Source: Arctopsyche grandis | Lineage: Eukaryota > Arthropoda > Insecta > Trichoptera > Hydropsychidae | Reading direction: 5' to 3' | DNA: 64,000 nt | NCBI RefSeq assembly: GCF_051622035.1 | Contig: NC_135356.1 | Span: forward strand, 24,148,839-24,212,838 | Shown: positions 13,359 through 24,749 of the stretch, piece by piece | How positions within the stretch are numbered: the stretch's first letter is position 1 | Layout of the letters: each line of letters opens with the position of its first letter | The notes under the pieces: model-generated | Told to the model about the DNA's origin: nothing | Database searches by the model: none | The model's input: only the letters and a program-made list of their open reading frames with translations | Program-made: the position numbers and the translations under genes

Positions 13359-13562
13359 GGTTCCCGGAAAGATGCACTAAATTGCACGGAATAGTATCGC
13401 AGTTTTGCGAAGTCATAATTTTCAAAGGCGCTCAAAAAGAACTTACGCAATACTCCTTGAAGCTTTTTTGTGGAATTCTATTGCGTTAGTTCTCCTAAAG
13501 CATCTTTAAAAGTTTAGATGTCTCGAGAGTGCAAATATATCGAGTGCATTTTTCCAGTCACC
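13359..13562. mobile_element. MITE family A copy
   Basis: Starts ggttcccggaaagatgcact and ends tttttccagtcacc. It lacks about 45 bases of the centre compared with 59496. Confidence 0.78.
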
Positions 13563-13701
13563 CATCATTTAATATGTTTGATGGGAAAAAATTGCTTGCG
13601 GTCCTATTTTTTGTATTATAATCTATTTATTGCGAGTTTATAATCATTGGGTGCATGCAGAACTTTTTTCTTTTGAGTTTTCAGATTAATTTTATTTTTA
13701 A

Positions 13702-14137
13702 CCAGCTGAACCCGGCATGCGTTGTAATGCCACAATAACGCATGCAATTCCCGTTCCCGTTTCTCGGTGTGTTTCGATAAGTGAATGTTTCAATTTCAAA
13801 TTAATACTTAATAATCAAATTAAATGACAGTAATGATAATTTATCGGAAAAACGCAGGCGGCGAACACATTTGAAATTATGCAATTGTTTGTTTATTTAA
13901 CCCTAACATCGCAGGTGGCGACGCGAACACATTTGAAATTATTGCGTTGCAATGCCACTCATTCCTGTTTTCACGTTCCCGTTCCCGTTTTTGGCGATTT
14001 TTTTTACAGAAATCATCGCGGGCATACACATAATAACTCCTGTAAGTTTCATCGCAATCGGTTGAATGGTGTAGGAACGCGTACGTGACATACAAACAGA
14101 CAAACATTGATTTTTATATATTGTACCTATATATAGA
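13702..14137 (-). mobile_element. Helitron of a third family
   Basis: The minus strand starts TCTATATATAGGTAC, then the Helitron-typical tgtttgtctgtttgtatg, and ends catgccgggttcagCTGG (CTRR motif). It is 436 bp, directly upstream of Trhn. Confidence 0.7.
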
Positions 14138-14300
14138 TAGATAGATTCTCAATTTTTACAAACCTCTTTTATTTAAAAAAGTCTTCAGTCACCGTTGGTG
14201 CGTTTAAAATGCTGATAGCAAATATGGTGTAAAGATTTTTCCATATGGTCAAATTTTCGAGATATAAGCAGTGTAAACTGGACTATCTTTTAGGTAAGAC

Positions 14301-14561
14301 ATGAGTGGTTCCGGCAAGGGTCTCCTTGGACTTTGGCTGTACAGGAGCGGTGAGGATTGGGCCATCAAACAAGGAAGTCCTTTGCACAAGCGACATCCGA
14401 CGGCAGTGGCAGAGACCAGCTCGGAAGACAGCGAGCGCACATCCATCATATTCTCGCTGAAGAACCAGATTGGAGGGTTGGCAAAAGTCCTCAATGTCTT
14501 CCAGGACCTTGGCGTCAACGTGCTCCACATTGAATCGAGGAAATCCGAGGCCGACAACCAA
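14301..14561 (+). CDS. Trhn: Trhn exon 1: start codon and first part of the ACT-like domain
   Basis: This exon has 87 complete codons, beginning [20 protein letters not shown]. It ends at ADNQ before donor gtatgg (phase 0). Residues from about 46 ([20 protein letters not shown]) form the beta-alpha start of an ACT-like regulatory domain. The serine-rich stretch before it ([12 protein letters not shown]) is a plausible phosphoregulation segment; that is inference. Confidence 0.93.
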
Positions 14562-17500
14562 GTATGGCTAGATACTATCGATATGAATTTCAACTGACAA
14601 ATCTAAATATGTCAAATACACACACACAGACTATTATCTATATATCCAAACCTGTAATAATTATCATTTAAGACAGAGTGTCTCAACCATTTTTGGAGCG
14701 TGGCCCCCTTTTGCGTGCTTAATATTTTTCTGTGCCTCCCCCCCCCCCCATATTTTCTCGAAAAAACTCCCGTGATAGTAAAATTAATCAGCTGGTTGCA
14801 GAATTTTCTGATTGACCCCTTTCTTCATCCTGAATAATATTCTAATTAGAGCAGTTGAAATCACCAAAAAATTATTTATGGTTTCAAATATTCCAGTTGT
14901 ATTCATCAGAGCCATGAATTAACACTGTTCGACACGAAAAATGGTTCAGAGACGAGATATAACTTTTCTTATAGATCTATACTCAGCTTTTAGCTCGCAA
15001 TTTTACCGATTTAAAATTCAGCACACTTCCAATTAACCCTTTTAAACGAAAACAAAAAACTTACTTTTGACTTTTGATTTGAACTGGACGACTACTTAGA
15101 GAGATTTGAAAGCTGAAAAGTACTACAAATGAAAGATAAAATACCCGACTATAGATTCCAAAACTCATTTTGAACAGAAAATTGACAGATTTTGAGACAT
15201 TGACCGAACAACACCAAGATATAGAAAAATCGCGCGATTTAAAAAACACATATATCTCGGAATCTCAAACCAATCAAAATTTTTATTACCAGATTCGTAT
15301 TTACTAGGCATAGATCTATAAGAAAAGTCATATCTCGTCTCTGAACCAAAAAAAAAGTCGTCATTTGTCGAACAGTGTAATACTTCTCGATACCGTTAAA
15401 AGATAATAGTGAAATTTTCATCATATTATTAAAATTCCAGGCAGATATACTGGTTGAAGTGGAGTGTGACAGAAGGAGGATAGATCAACTGAATCGTATG
15501 TTGAAGAGGGAGGTGACGACCATTCATTTCATGCCTTCGGTGTCTAAGAGTGGTGAAAATTTTCCACCGCCGACGCCCCTTTCAGCAGCTGCAAGCTTTG
15601 GTATGTTTCAACAACTTGACAGAAGGATTTTAGCATATAATTTTGGCATTTTTTTAAAAAGGACCAACATTTCCAAGATTTCATCAACGATCGACGGTTC
15701 TTCAAAATATCAGTATTGAATTTAATCTACGCCGCGTTGTTCGCTTGCACGAACTCGCCGTTTCAATTCGGTTCTTCGTGGTGCTGGCGAATTGTTACGT
15801 ATTCGTTTCTTCAAGCATTTATGGAATTTCCACTACGAAAATTCTGATTTTTGTCTATCAAACATCATTCTGAACTATTTTTTTTGTTAAAATAGCACAT
15901 ATTTAAGAACAACTTCTGGAGTACAAATACATTCTCGATCAATTAGATTAGATAAATTATTCAGAAGATTGAGTTTTGAAGATAAGCAAGATGTTATAAA
16001 AGGGCGGATACTTCACAAGACACCTCAAAACATATTTTTACAATTCAAAATTCAATAGCTAAATAAATAAATATTCTATATTTTTAACTCTTAGTTATAA
16101 CTCTTAATTTTTTACTTTTTTAAAAAATATTTTATGGTATGTAGACATTTATGATGTATGTATTAACATACATACATATGTATGTATATAACCTTCATTT
16201 CTAACTGGTTTTATTATAAAAACACCATCTTATATCTAATTTTCCTTTTTGAAGGAGTAAAGTGGGAATGCACAAAATTTTGTCTCTAGACAAATCGACA
16301 AACAAATCTCTAGCAATTTTTCTATGTAATGGCTTCTCAGAGAGCAGCATTTTGTCAAATTAAGTTCAACGCCATCTTTTAATAATGAGCCAAACATTCT
16401 AATCAAAATAGTTTTTTCCACAACGTGATTGCGTTTGATAAAATATTACCGGAAGTAAATTTGAGAGATTTATTTCTCGCAAGGTCTATCGTAACCAAAA
16501 ACCAACCAAATCTCTTGGCGAATGGTGTTTTCTGATTTTTTTCTTCTGTAAGGATTTTTTTTAATATTTATACTGCACATTACTCAGAATTAATTCTCAT
16601 CGTGAGTTTTTCTTCAGATTTTGATGAGATGCCCTGGTTTCCGAAGAAAATCTCCGATCTGGACAGGGCTCAAAACGTACTCATGTACGGATCGGAGCTG
16701 GACGCAGATCATCCAGGATTCAAGGACCCAATATATCGAAAAAGACGGGAACAATTCGCAGCGATTGCCAATACGTATAAATAGTGAGTTCATGTTTTGT
16801 ATTGTGCCATTATATTCAACTGAAATAATTAATTTGTTTTTAAATGTACAATTCTTTTAGCGGACAAAAAATACCCAGAGTCCAATACAAGGAAGAAGAA
16901 ATCAAAACTTGGTAATTAAAATTTTGATTTTTAATTTATCTACATATTTACGTAGTAACAATAGATGAAGTTTTGTGATCTAGAAAAAATATGTGTCTGT
17001 GTATTTTGGGGATTTTTTAAACACCATCACTCCTATCTCACTGAAACTTTTTTTAAACGTTTTTGAAATGCTAATTGATACGATGAAATTTTTTTTTCAA
17101 ATTTTTAAGTAGAAAAGAAATGGTACATACCTCCCCTTATAGATGTCCTTTTTTTTGTAAGTTTTTGGATTCAATTTTCTCCCAAACGGATCAGGCTGAA
17201 ATTTTTTTACGTGTGATAGAATTTATAAAATTTATATCTTAATATTTTTACCTCGACCGGAAGTAGTATTTTTATTCTAGAGAATCGAGGTTTTTTACGT
17301 TTTACTCGGAAGCCTTTCAGTGAATTGGATAAAAATTTCATATCTAGAAAATTAAGCTTAATACCAAGTTAGATGTAAAATTTGGTGAGCACCCGTCGAC
17401 CAGATGTGGCAGTTTAATCTTGTTCAATTTTTCTTCCATTTTTTTTTCGACCCTTTAAAGGTGTGTGCTCTAAACAAGAAAATTCCAGTATGGTTCTCGT

Positions 17501-20500
17501 ATCAATGTGATGAAAATAAAATAAAATCATTAAATTTAACTAACCGGAAGTGGGATTTTTTCCTCTAAGAAAAGTAAAAATGTTGCAACCACACAATTTA
17601 TTCCACACCACTGAAACTATCAAGCTGGAAACTTATATTTGTATTCTTTGTGTACTAACTTAGAGTTGATAAGGTTTTGGCTAAAATTCATACACCGGAA
17701 GTAGTCATCTTTTTAAAAACAATATTTCATTATTTTATTTTGACCTTTTAAATTATTTCTATTTTATTGATATTTTATCTATATAATATTTATAGTAATG
17801 TAAAGTAATAAAACAAATTTTAATAAAATCGGACAACCGGAAGTAGAACTTTCGCCTTGTGTAAGTTTCCCTACTTTTGCGCTCAATTTGTATCGGAAAT
17901 GCTATCATGGCCTATATGTGTAAACGTATACGTACATATTTAATTATCGAATTTCTTTTTTATACTTCTTATATTCCTCAAACACATGTGTAGATAAAGT
18001 CATAAGTTGGTCACATTTGATTTTTTTTTCATGTTCAATTGTTTGTAATCATGCTCGAATTTATATATGTATGTAGACAAAGTAGAGATTTCTAGAAAAT
18101 GGAAAAAATATTTATGTATGTAGGTTAATTGTTTGTGTGTCACAAATTGAATTCGATCGACGTCAACGGTCGGGATGGATGTTTGAATTTAATTACGGCG
18201 AACTGTGGCACAAAAATTAAACTTCAAATTTGCTTCACTTCATCTTCGCCAGAAATTCTCAATTCAATTTATCTACATATATATAGTCCTTTCAATCTGC
18301 TTGTAGGTTCAATTAAATTGAATCAACGAGACAGCCCCCCGCAGTTCATCAAATGTATCCTTCAAGTTTACACGAACGCAAATTTATTTCAATTATGGTT
18401 CAAAATGTTTACATAAGGTCAACTCCTGTTTATTGATTTCATTGAAAATCACATTCAAGTTGCTACATCGACGGACGAGAAATGATTATTGCAACTCTCT
18501 TGACCCCTTATCTCTTGTTACGTGAGACATGACATTTTCGAATTGAGCCAATAAATGCTGGATACCTCGAACTTTACCCGTCGCCTCGGTTGAAAATCTT
18601 CTTCGTCTCAAATAAATTGGACTGTATTCTTGACTGTTCTTTTTCACACCTACATATACTGATTTATTTTTAAGGGGTATCGTTTTTCGCGAATTGCACA
18701 AATTGTACTCGGTGCACGCATGCTCCGAATACCTGGAGAATTGGCCGCAATTAGTCAAATATTGCGGATACAGAGAAGACAACTTACCACAGGTAGTCGT
18801 TCGATATATGACAATAAAGTCATTTAATCATTTAAAACTGCATTATCTATATGTAAATAAGGATTTCAATTTTTAGTTGGAAGATGTGAGCATTTTTTTG
18901 AAAAGGAAAACTGGATTTCAACTGCGTCCCGTTGCTGGTTATCTGTCACCAAGGGATTTTCTTTCAGGATTGGCTTTTCGCGTTTTCCATTGCACCCAAT
19001 ACATTCGTCACTCGTCTGATCCTTTCTATACTCCAGAACCGTGAGTAGAATTTGGTCAACAACCAAAATTTGCATTATATAATCATAAACATGCTACAAC
19101 AAACGACAATTGAGGCAACAAATTTTTCATCAATTATTAATTACAGCTGACCAATAACTTTTAAATACTGATTGAATTTGTTAATAGTGTAGGATCTTGT
19201 TGTTATTGATTTTGATTTTTAAATGCTTTTTATTATTACTAAATTATGTTCACAATACATCTTATATCTATTTTATTAATAGCTACTGATCTACTGATCA
19301 TTTTCTATTTTACAATTTTAATTTAATTTTGTTAGTAATCATAGTATTATATTATTCTAATATGAATGCACAGCATAATAGGAAAAAGAGCTCAAAAATC
19401 TCTTTACAATTCTTATAAATGCTCATAATACATAATATTAATTAAAGTCCACGACCTAAAGCAGATTGTGTTTAGGTAATCCGTGTTTATACCTGAAGGG
19501 TATAGACATTTTGTTGTTATCACCGAGACTCTTCACAAGTGTGTTAGTATGGTTATTAGTGATTCTGTCATAGAATCTAGAATTTAACCTTTCCACTCTG
19601 GTTTCACCTTCCAAACTTCAAACTTCTGGTTTCCACCTTTCCAAAAGGTTAACATTGCTTACTAGGCGGATCGCCGCAATGATTTAAACAGACTGTTCCG
19701 ACACGCAGTGGTCGCCACGTGGGCCCTTTTCGGGCGTAGTTTATATTTTGGGAACCTTTTTTTAAACTAATAAAGGATGAATTCTAGTCAAGAAATTGAT
19801 ATTGTTCCGCAATTTTTGAAAATAAATAACTGCAATGAATACTTGTGGTATTAGAATCTGTTATGCCCTATATTACGGCCAGTACTTAAATCCGATAGTG
19901 TTTATTTTCACAGTTGATTCGTGATTTGACATATGGAATTGTATCGTATTATAACGAATAATTAAATGATTTTTTGAAGCCGTGGGTGACTTTCTAATTT
20001 TGGAGGATAGACATTTTGATGAATTCAATCAAAATAATTACTGACTGAATTATTACTTTTATTAGGGCGATCGCAATGTGACTAATAATCACCGCTTTGT
20101 GACCAATAATCACCGCACAGCTAAATATACAATACTGACCAATTGATATATGCCAGTAGTATAGCTCGGTGGTTGCGTTAATGCCAACCACTGAGAGCTT
20201 GCCGTGGGTTGACCTCGATTGAAAATAATTTATTACGAGTATTTCTGTAGTGCTGCTGTTCAGACTTGGATATTTATGACTCCAATTCGATCGGTTTGCC
20301 GATTATCTGATTTCACTGTTGAAACGGTTCCTCATAAAATTGGCAAAACCATCCCACACACTATGTATGTCACCACTATTTGAATATGATTTCAAATTTA
20401 TACCCTACATATAAACTTATATTCTCTATTATGCTCAGGGGCGAAAAGTAATAGCATCATGGTAAAATATGTACTTTGTTTAAATAAAAAAAATAAAAAT

Positions 20501-21998
20501 CGGGCACAGTCCATAGAAATGTTTCTATTTCAATTATAAATTATAGACTAATTTGGGTGTGTGTGAGCAGGATGCAAAAGACTTGTATTCAGCCGATTCC
20601 TCGTGGCCTTGCATCCTGCTCGCACAAATGCATGTGTACATGTGTGACCTTGACCTTTAATTGTAACAACTGTCCATTTTATCAATTGAATAAAGGCCAT
20701 ATAAATAAACAATAAACGCATATTGTATCTACTATGTTAAAATAACAACTATACATACATACATATGTACTTTTAACGTTTGAAATATAGAGATTGCTGC
20801 CACGAGCTATTGGGTCATATGCCCCTCTTGGCAAATCCGAGCTTTGCTCAATTTTCCCAAGAGCTTGGATTGGCATCGTTGGGAGCATCCGAAGAAGACA
20901 TTGAAAAATTAGCAACGGTAAAATAAAATCCAAAAATTAAAGACATTGTATCTGTGTAATTTACGATGTGTAACAATCATTTCAGTTGTACTTCTTCACC
21001 GTGGAATTTGGACTATGCCGACAGGTAGACGGCTCATTCAGGGTGTACGGAGCTGGATTGTTGTCGTCTGTGTCCGAGTTAAAACATGCATTGGCTAGTG
21101 CAGATAAAATTAAACGATTCGACCCAGAGACTACTTGCAGCGAGGAGTGCATCATCACATCTTATCAAAACGCTTATTATTACACTGATTCCTTCGAGGA
21201 AGCTAAAGATAAAATGCGGTGAACTTTTGACATGACCCAACATCAATCGAATACAACTGATTGTTGAGCTAATTTTTCGATGTGTTTCAGAACTTTTGCC
21301 GAAAGTATACAACGACCTTTCGGTGTTCGCTATAACCCATACACCCAAAGCGTCGAAGTGCTGAGCAACGCGCAAAAAATTACAGCTGTTGCTAGTGAAC
21401 TGAAAGGAGATCTTTGCTTAGTTCTGGCGGCTATGAAGAAAATCTCGGCTCACGACAGTACCATTGATTTTAACACCATTACGAATATGCTAAACAGTGG
21501 CTTGCAGGTTTTTTTTTTAAATAAATTTTTTATTGGTAAAAGTGTGAATTCTCGACAGGGCGGACCGTCTAGGCTCGGAAGCGAGGCTCGGTCGACCCCT
21601 TCCTTCCTGTGATTGGCTACTCTTTGCGATGCCAATAGTATTACCGTGCCCACAATTAACTCGACTTAATTACTCGGTACGCTGCCCAACCGTCCGAAAT
21701 TATATGCGAACCAGGCAGAACATGTCGGAGCATTTCATCAGGTAAAAGTCGAGCTAATTCAGGGCACGGCAATACTATTGGCATCGCAAATAGTAGCCAA
21801 TCACAGGAAGGAACGGGTCGACCGAGCCTCGCTTCCGAGAATTCACACTTTTACCCTTTGATTTATAACTCAATCAAAAGAAATATACTGATTATGTGTG
21901 TATATCAATTACAGGTGGATAAAAGTCCTACTTCTAACTCCGGTGAAAATTCACCCAACGACATTGGCGACTCTAAACTTATGTGTCTCGAAGACTAA
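14301..21998 (+). CDS. Trhn: Tryptophan hydroxylase (tryptophan 5-monooxygenase), complete ten-exon gene
   Basis: The enzyme uses tetrahydrobiopterin, O2 and Fe(II) to convert L-tryptophan to 5-hydroxytryptophan, the rate-limiting step of serotonin synthesis, in the cytosol of serotonergic cells. Coding exons: 14301-14561, 15441-15600, 16618-16783, 16861-16911, 18675-18792, 18877-19040, 20791-20917, 20986-21218, 21291-21507, 21915-21998. All junctions are GT/AG, the phases join without a break, and the sum is 1581 nt (526 aa plus stop). Seen: an ACT-like regulatory domain at about residues 46-115; HELLGH with iron ligands His311 and His316; Glu356 in TVEFGLC; pterin-pocket segment [19 protein letters not shown] substrate loop. 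Phe352 (YFFTVEF) is where phenylalanine and tyrosine hydroxylases carry Trp, which favours tryptophan hydroxylase over Henna-type PAH. The ATG lies 8 bases after a possible acceptor (tatcttttag, ending 14293), so an upstream non-coding exon is likely. Homology is very secure; the exact N-terminus less so. Confidence 0.95.
14668..14760 (+). repeat. hAT-like end fragment in Trhn intron 1
   Basis: Sequence cagagtgtctcaaccatttt followed by ggagcgtggccccc and a C-run resembles one end of a hAT element of the CAGNGNTTCTCAACC kind. No second end was found. Confidence 0.4.
14922..15378. mobile_element. MITE with long inverted repeats in Trhn intron 1
   Basis: Ends acactgttcgacacg and tgtcgaacagtgt. 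Inverted repeats extend over about 65 bases (ggttcagagacgagatataa against its complement near 15330). The flanking taa/taa would fit a 3-bp duplication of PIF/Harbinger type; the superfamily is a guess. It ends 62 bases before exon 2. Confidence 0.75.
15441..15600 (+). CDS. Trhn: Trhn exon 2: second part of the ACT-like domain and linker
   Basis: Acceptor aaaattccag, donor gtatgt. The exon reads [20 protein letters not shown] and on to [12 protein letters not shown], ending in phase 1. It completes the ACT-like fold and starts the Pro/Ser-rich linker to the catalytic domain. Confidence 0.93.
16618..16783 (+). CDS. Trhn: Trhn exon 3: start of the catalytic domain
   Basis: Acceptor tttcttcag, donor gtgagt. 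The exon reads [20 protein letters not shown] and on to [13 protein letters not shown]. The segment PWFP-KI-DLD is the standard entry into the aromatic amino acid hydroxylase catalytic domain. It ends in phase 2 and splits the following Tyr codon. Confidence 0.95.
16861..16911 (+). CDS. Trhn: Trhn exon 4 (51-nt micro-exon)
   Basis: A short exon after a 77-bp intron, acceptor attcttttag, donor gtaatt. It reads [18 protein letters not shown], a block strongly conserved in tryptophan hydroxylases. The final Trp codon is split (TG|G) with exon 5. Confidence 0.95.
16946..18040 (+). repeat. Large dispersed repeat, copy 2, filling Trhn intron 4
   Basis: Starts acgtagtaacaatagatgaa and contains ggtgagcacccgtcgacca, cctacttttgcgctcaattt and tatattcctcaaacaca. 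It aligns along its length with 45853-47490 once the Helitron there is removed. About 1.1 kb of the 1763-bp intron. Confidence 0.78.
18675..18792 (+). CDS. Trhn: Trhn exon 5
   Basis: Acceptor ttatttttaag, donor gtagtc. The exon reads [20 protein letters not shown] and on to [12 protein letters not shown], ending in phase 0. It follows the repeat-filled 1763-bp intron 4. Confidence 0.95.
18877..19040 (+). CDS. Trhn: Trhn exon 6: pterin-pocket segment
   Basis: Acceptor tcaattttag, donor gtgagt. The exon reads [20 protein letters not shown], then [20 protein letters not shown] and [28 protein letters not shown] contributes to the tetrahydrobiopterin site in this family. It ends in phase 2. Confidence 0.96.
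19203..19556 (-). mobile_element. LINE-like 3' end, copy 1 (Trhn intron 6)
   Basis: The minus strand reads [20 protein letters not shown] then [12 protein letters not shown], followed by about 330 bases of UTR ending aaaaagcatttaaaaatc. The same arrangement is at 22698-23064. The short coding tail is conserved between copies, so it is a real protein terminus. The element clade is unknown. Confidence 0.65.
20153..20400 (+). mobile_element. SINE copy, tRNA-like head and body, in Trhn intron 6
   Basis: The head keeps an A-box-like tagctcggtgg and a decayed B box (gggttgacctcg). The body (gttcagacttgg...gtcaccactatttgaatatg) matches the copy at 391. The 3' tail is missing. Confidence 0.75.
20559..20627. 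repeat. Hairpin in Trhn intron 6
   Basis: Arms gtgtgagcaggatgcaa and ttgcatcctgctcgcaca pair over about 17 bases with one mismatch, across a loop of roughly 30 bases. The arms resemble the centre of the 45033 MITE (cttgtatcctgttcgtgcac), so it may be an old member of that family. Confidence 0.65.
20791..20917 (+). CDS. Trhn: Trhn exon 7: iron-binding histidines
   Basis: Acceptor tgaaatatag, donor gtaaaa. The exon starts with DCCHELLGH, giving iron ligands His311 and His316, then [20 protein letters not shown], ending in phase 0. It lies between the 1750-bp intron 6, full of repeats, and a 68-bp intron 7. Confidence 0.97.
20986..21218 (+). CDS. Trhn: Trhn exon 8: iron Glu and specificity Phe
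   Basis: Acceptor tcatttcag, donor gtgaac. It starts [16 protein letters not shown]. Glu356 is the third iron ligand, 40 residues after His316 as in the family. Phe352 sits where other aromatic hydroxylases have Trp. [13 protein letters not shown] sequence follows as [17 protein letters not shown]. It ends in phase 2. Confidence 0.97.
21291..21507 (+). CDS. Trhn: Trhn exon 9: end of catalytic core and C-terminal helix
   Basis: Acceptor tgtgtttcag, donor gttttt (a weak +3 to +6 context). The exon reads [20 protein letters not shown], then the C-terminal helical region ([20 protein letters not shown]), which in this family leads to tetramerisation. It ends LNSGLQ in phase 0. Confidence 0.94.
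21535..21855. mobile_element. Long inverted-repeat MITE in Trhn intron 9
   Basis: The arms begin ggtaaaagtgtgaattctcg and end with its complement. They continue as ggaagcgaggctcggtcgac, cctgtgattggctact and gatgccaatagtatt on both sides, with a short insertion in the left arm. It starts only 27 bases after the exon 9 donor and ends 59 bases before exon 10. Confidence 0.82.
21915..21998 (+). CDS. Trhn: Trhn exon 10: C-terminal tail and stop
   Basis: Acceptor tcaattacag. It reads [20 protein letters not shown] then KLMCLED and a TAA stop at 21996-21998. The Ser/Asn-rich tail is of low complexity. Choice of this exon rests on phase 0 continuity, the acceptor and the in-frame stop; it is less conserved than the core. 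Confidence 0.8.
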   Translation: MDKSPTSNSGENSPNDIGDSKLMCLED

Positions 21999-22348
21999 AC
22001 CACTATTCTCACATGTGTATTTATGATATAAATTAATAATATATAGGTATATGATGTTTCATAAGGAATATCTAAATTTCAAAGATGTTGCTGTATTTTA
22101 AGATTTGAAAATTTACATGTAGTGAAATATATCTATATTTAATCATGCGAAATTTCGCTTTGAGTCATTTAAAGTTATTCAGCTTCTACATATGTATGTA
22201 TTATGTGTCATTGCAGGTTAACTATCGTACACATGATAAGAAAATGTCAGAACTGAATAATTGCTTCCGTTTCAAGAATTATACTTTGTTAAAATGTATC
22301 TATGTAAATTGTACCCAAAATAATCTATTGTAGGTGTTATTGAAATCA

Positions 22349-22354
22349 AATAAA
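22349..22354 (+). terminator. Trhn: Probable Trhn poly(A) signal
   Basis: AATAAA lies about 350 bases after the Trhn stop, followed by AT-rich sequence. It is the first well-placed hexamer on the + strand, so the 3' UTR would be about 370 nt. This rests on motif and position only. Confidence 0.45.
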
Positions 22355-22697
22355 TATACATATTATATTCAAAAGATTTTCTTTACAATCACTATTCATA
22401 TGTATATTTATTTATTTATGTATGTGCATAATTTATGATTTGTTATCATTGTAGTTTGTAACAATTGCCAGTTGCGGATCATCCATAAAACGAAATAAAC
22501 GCGCGCTTGGGACCTCAGAAAATTCTGAAAAATTGATTTATTTATTATTTACAATGTACGTAGATCGTTCTGGAAGTTCGTCTAATTTTTTTTTTATTCT
22601 CGTAATACGTAATAAATAATACTTATATAATAGATAGATATAGATAATTATTTCATATTATCATACCGAAAAATTGTCAAATATTTATGTTTTTTTA

Positions 22698-23064
22698 TTA
22701 TTTTTTTGATTTTTAAATGCTTTTTATTATTACGAAATTATGCTCACAATACATCTTATATATATTTTAATAGCTACTGATATACTGATCATTTTCTATT
22801 TTACAATTTAATTTAATTTGGTTAGTAATCATAGTATTATATTATTCTAATGTTAATCTACAGCATAATAGGAAAAAGAGCTCAAAAACCTATTTACAAT
22901 CCTTATAAATGCTCATAATACATCTAATACATAATATTAATTAAAGACTCACTAAAGTCGATGAACTAAAGCAGATTGTGTTTAGGTAATCTGTGTTTAT
23001 ACCTGAAGGGTATAGACATTTTGTTGTAATCACCGAGACTCTTCACGAGTGTGTTAGTATGATT
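22698..23064 (-). mobile_element. LINE-like 3' end, copy 2
   Basis: It matches 19203-19556 throughout, including the peptide [20 protein letters not shown] and a stop at the same place. Both copies stop at the same 5' boundary (gtgttagtatg on the + strand), which is odd for random 5' truncation. Confidence 0.65.
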
Positions 23065-23149
23065 TTTTTATTATGGGAAATATAAAAGGTAATAAAAAAT
23101 AAATTTAGTAACAAAATTCGATCAAAAAAATGTACAGAGCTGTGGTATG

Positions 23150-23490
23150 ATTTTATGCAACTTTACAAAAACTATGAAACTCGAACTTTATTACAAGGCC
23201 TCTTCTTAGGTTTACTTCGCAAACGATTTAGTATATTTTCTTAGTCTTCCGATCGTTTTAAAACTGTGCCATTTTGTGTGGTTTTGTCAACGATTGAAAT
23301 TTAAATCATTTCTGGTAGTTTGATGGTGAAAAATAATTGTAATAGACACGTTTAAATTTTGACCATCTTGATGTTTACTGGTAAGTAGACTTATATTATA
23401 TATTTCCCTTTCCCCCAGCCTCACGTTTTGTCAGACTTTATTTAATATGCGTTTAAAATTAATTTATATTTAAAATACCAATTTAGTTAT
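23150..23490 (+). repeat. Dispersed repeat shared with 59770-60210
   Basis: Shared blocks include tcgttttaaaactgtgccat, cacgttttgtcagact and acaaggcctcttcttaggtt (diverged). The second locus holds one and a half units in tandem. Class unknown. Confidence 0.55.
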
Positions 23491-24749
23491 GCTTTTGTAA
23501 TTTCGAAACATATTCGATTTTTTTCTGGGGCGATAGAATAGACTATTCTCGACAACAGTGACATGAAAAAAGATTATGCACATACATATGTATAGGTATA
23601 TAAAGATTTAAAAAAAAAAAAATTTGATGAAATTCGTGGTTAATTTATTATTAAATTGGCAATGAAAAAAATATAACTTAACTGTGAACCTAAAATTGTA
23701 GCAAGTAAAATTATACGTTTTAATCACTTACTCCTAGGAAACTAAAAGAAAATTTCGTTTAATAATATAGATAAGAAGACAGTAGTCGAGAATTTAAAAA
23801 TATGTTATAATATTTAATATACATACATAATACATATTTATATTCAGAGCTTTTTTTTTGAAAAAAGAAGGTGCTGGAACGCAATTATTGTTCTTGCACT
23901 TTCGAATCCATCCATATTTTATCCTCTTCATAATGGATTGTGATTATGTACACACGAATATTGCTTCGTCTAATTGCTTTTGAATCATTAAAAATACTGT
24001 GAAAAAAGATGCCGGAACGCCGTTCCGCTGCGTTCTTAGAGAAACCATCCCTATTTATATTAGTTATAATTTCAAATTACTGAAAAAATATTTAAAATTA
24101 ATTTTCACTCATCAAAATCGTTTATCAATTACTGCACGATTTGATGCAATTAAAAAATCAAATTATTACACAACAAACAACGCATTGGAGAGCAATTTTA
24201 AAATTAATAACCTTAAAGTTATTAGCTTGCTTGGGCATAGCGTTTCGTGGCCATAAGGAAGATTCATATTCAATTCGAAATCGAATTTTTTTAGTTGTAT
24301 CGAATATCTTTTGGCATTCGCTGATTTTTTGACACCTTGACACCTTAAGAAAAAATATGAAAACCCCGGTAGAAGGATCATGAGTTATATGTCACACACT
24401 ACATTTAAGGAATTTATAGAATTAATGGGAACGAAATAAAAAAAAATTGATTTCAAATGTTAAAAAAACATTTTTAATACACCACAGGGAATTAAGAAGT
24501 TGAGTGACATCATTTTTGAAAGACGATCATCAATAAATAATGGAATTGATAAGCAATATATTTTCAAATTGATTCAAATTTCAAAGGTTTCCCCAAGGTG
24601 ACACCTATGGCCAAAGTTGTAAATGTGTACTACATAGATGATGACAAATTTGATACAACAATGAATCAGATAAATTGACAAACTCTGATTGGAAAAGTTC
24701 GACCTGGAGTCACATATGTATATATGTGATTTTTTCTGAGTATATATAT
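23491..24749. other. No gene; old repeat debris
   Basis: 23870-24000 is the inverted partner of 8460-8630 and has hAT-like gccggaacgccgttccgct. The remainder is AT-rich without recognisable content. Confidence 0.5.

Noticed and set aside
14301..21998. Phenylalanine hydroxylase (Henna) as the identity of the hydroxylase gene
   Set aside because: The residue pair before TVEFGLC is Phe-Phe, not Trp-Phe, and the exon 4-6 sequence is closer to tryptophan hydroxylases.
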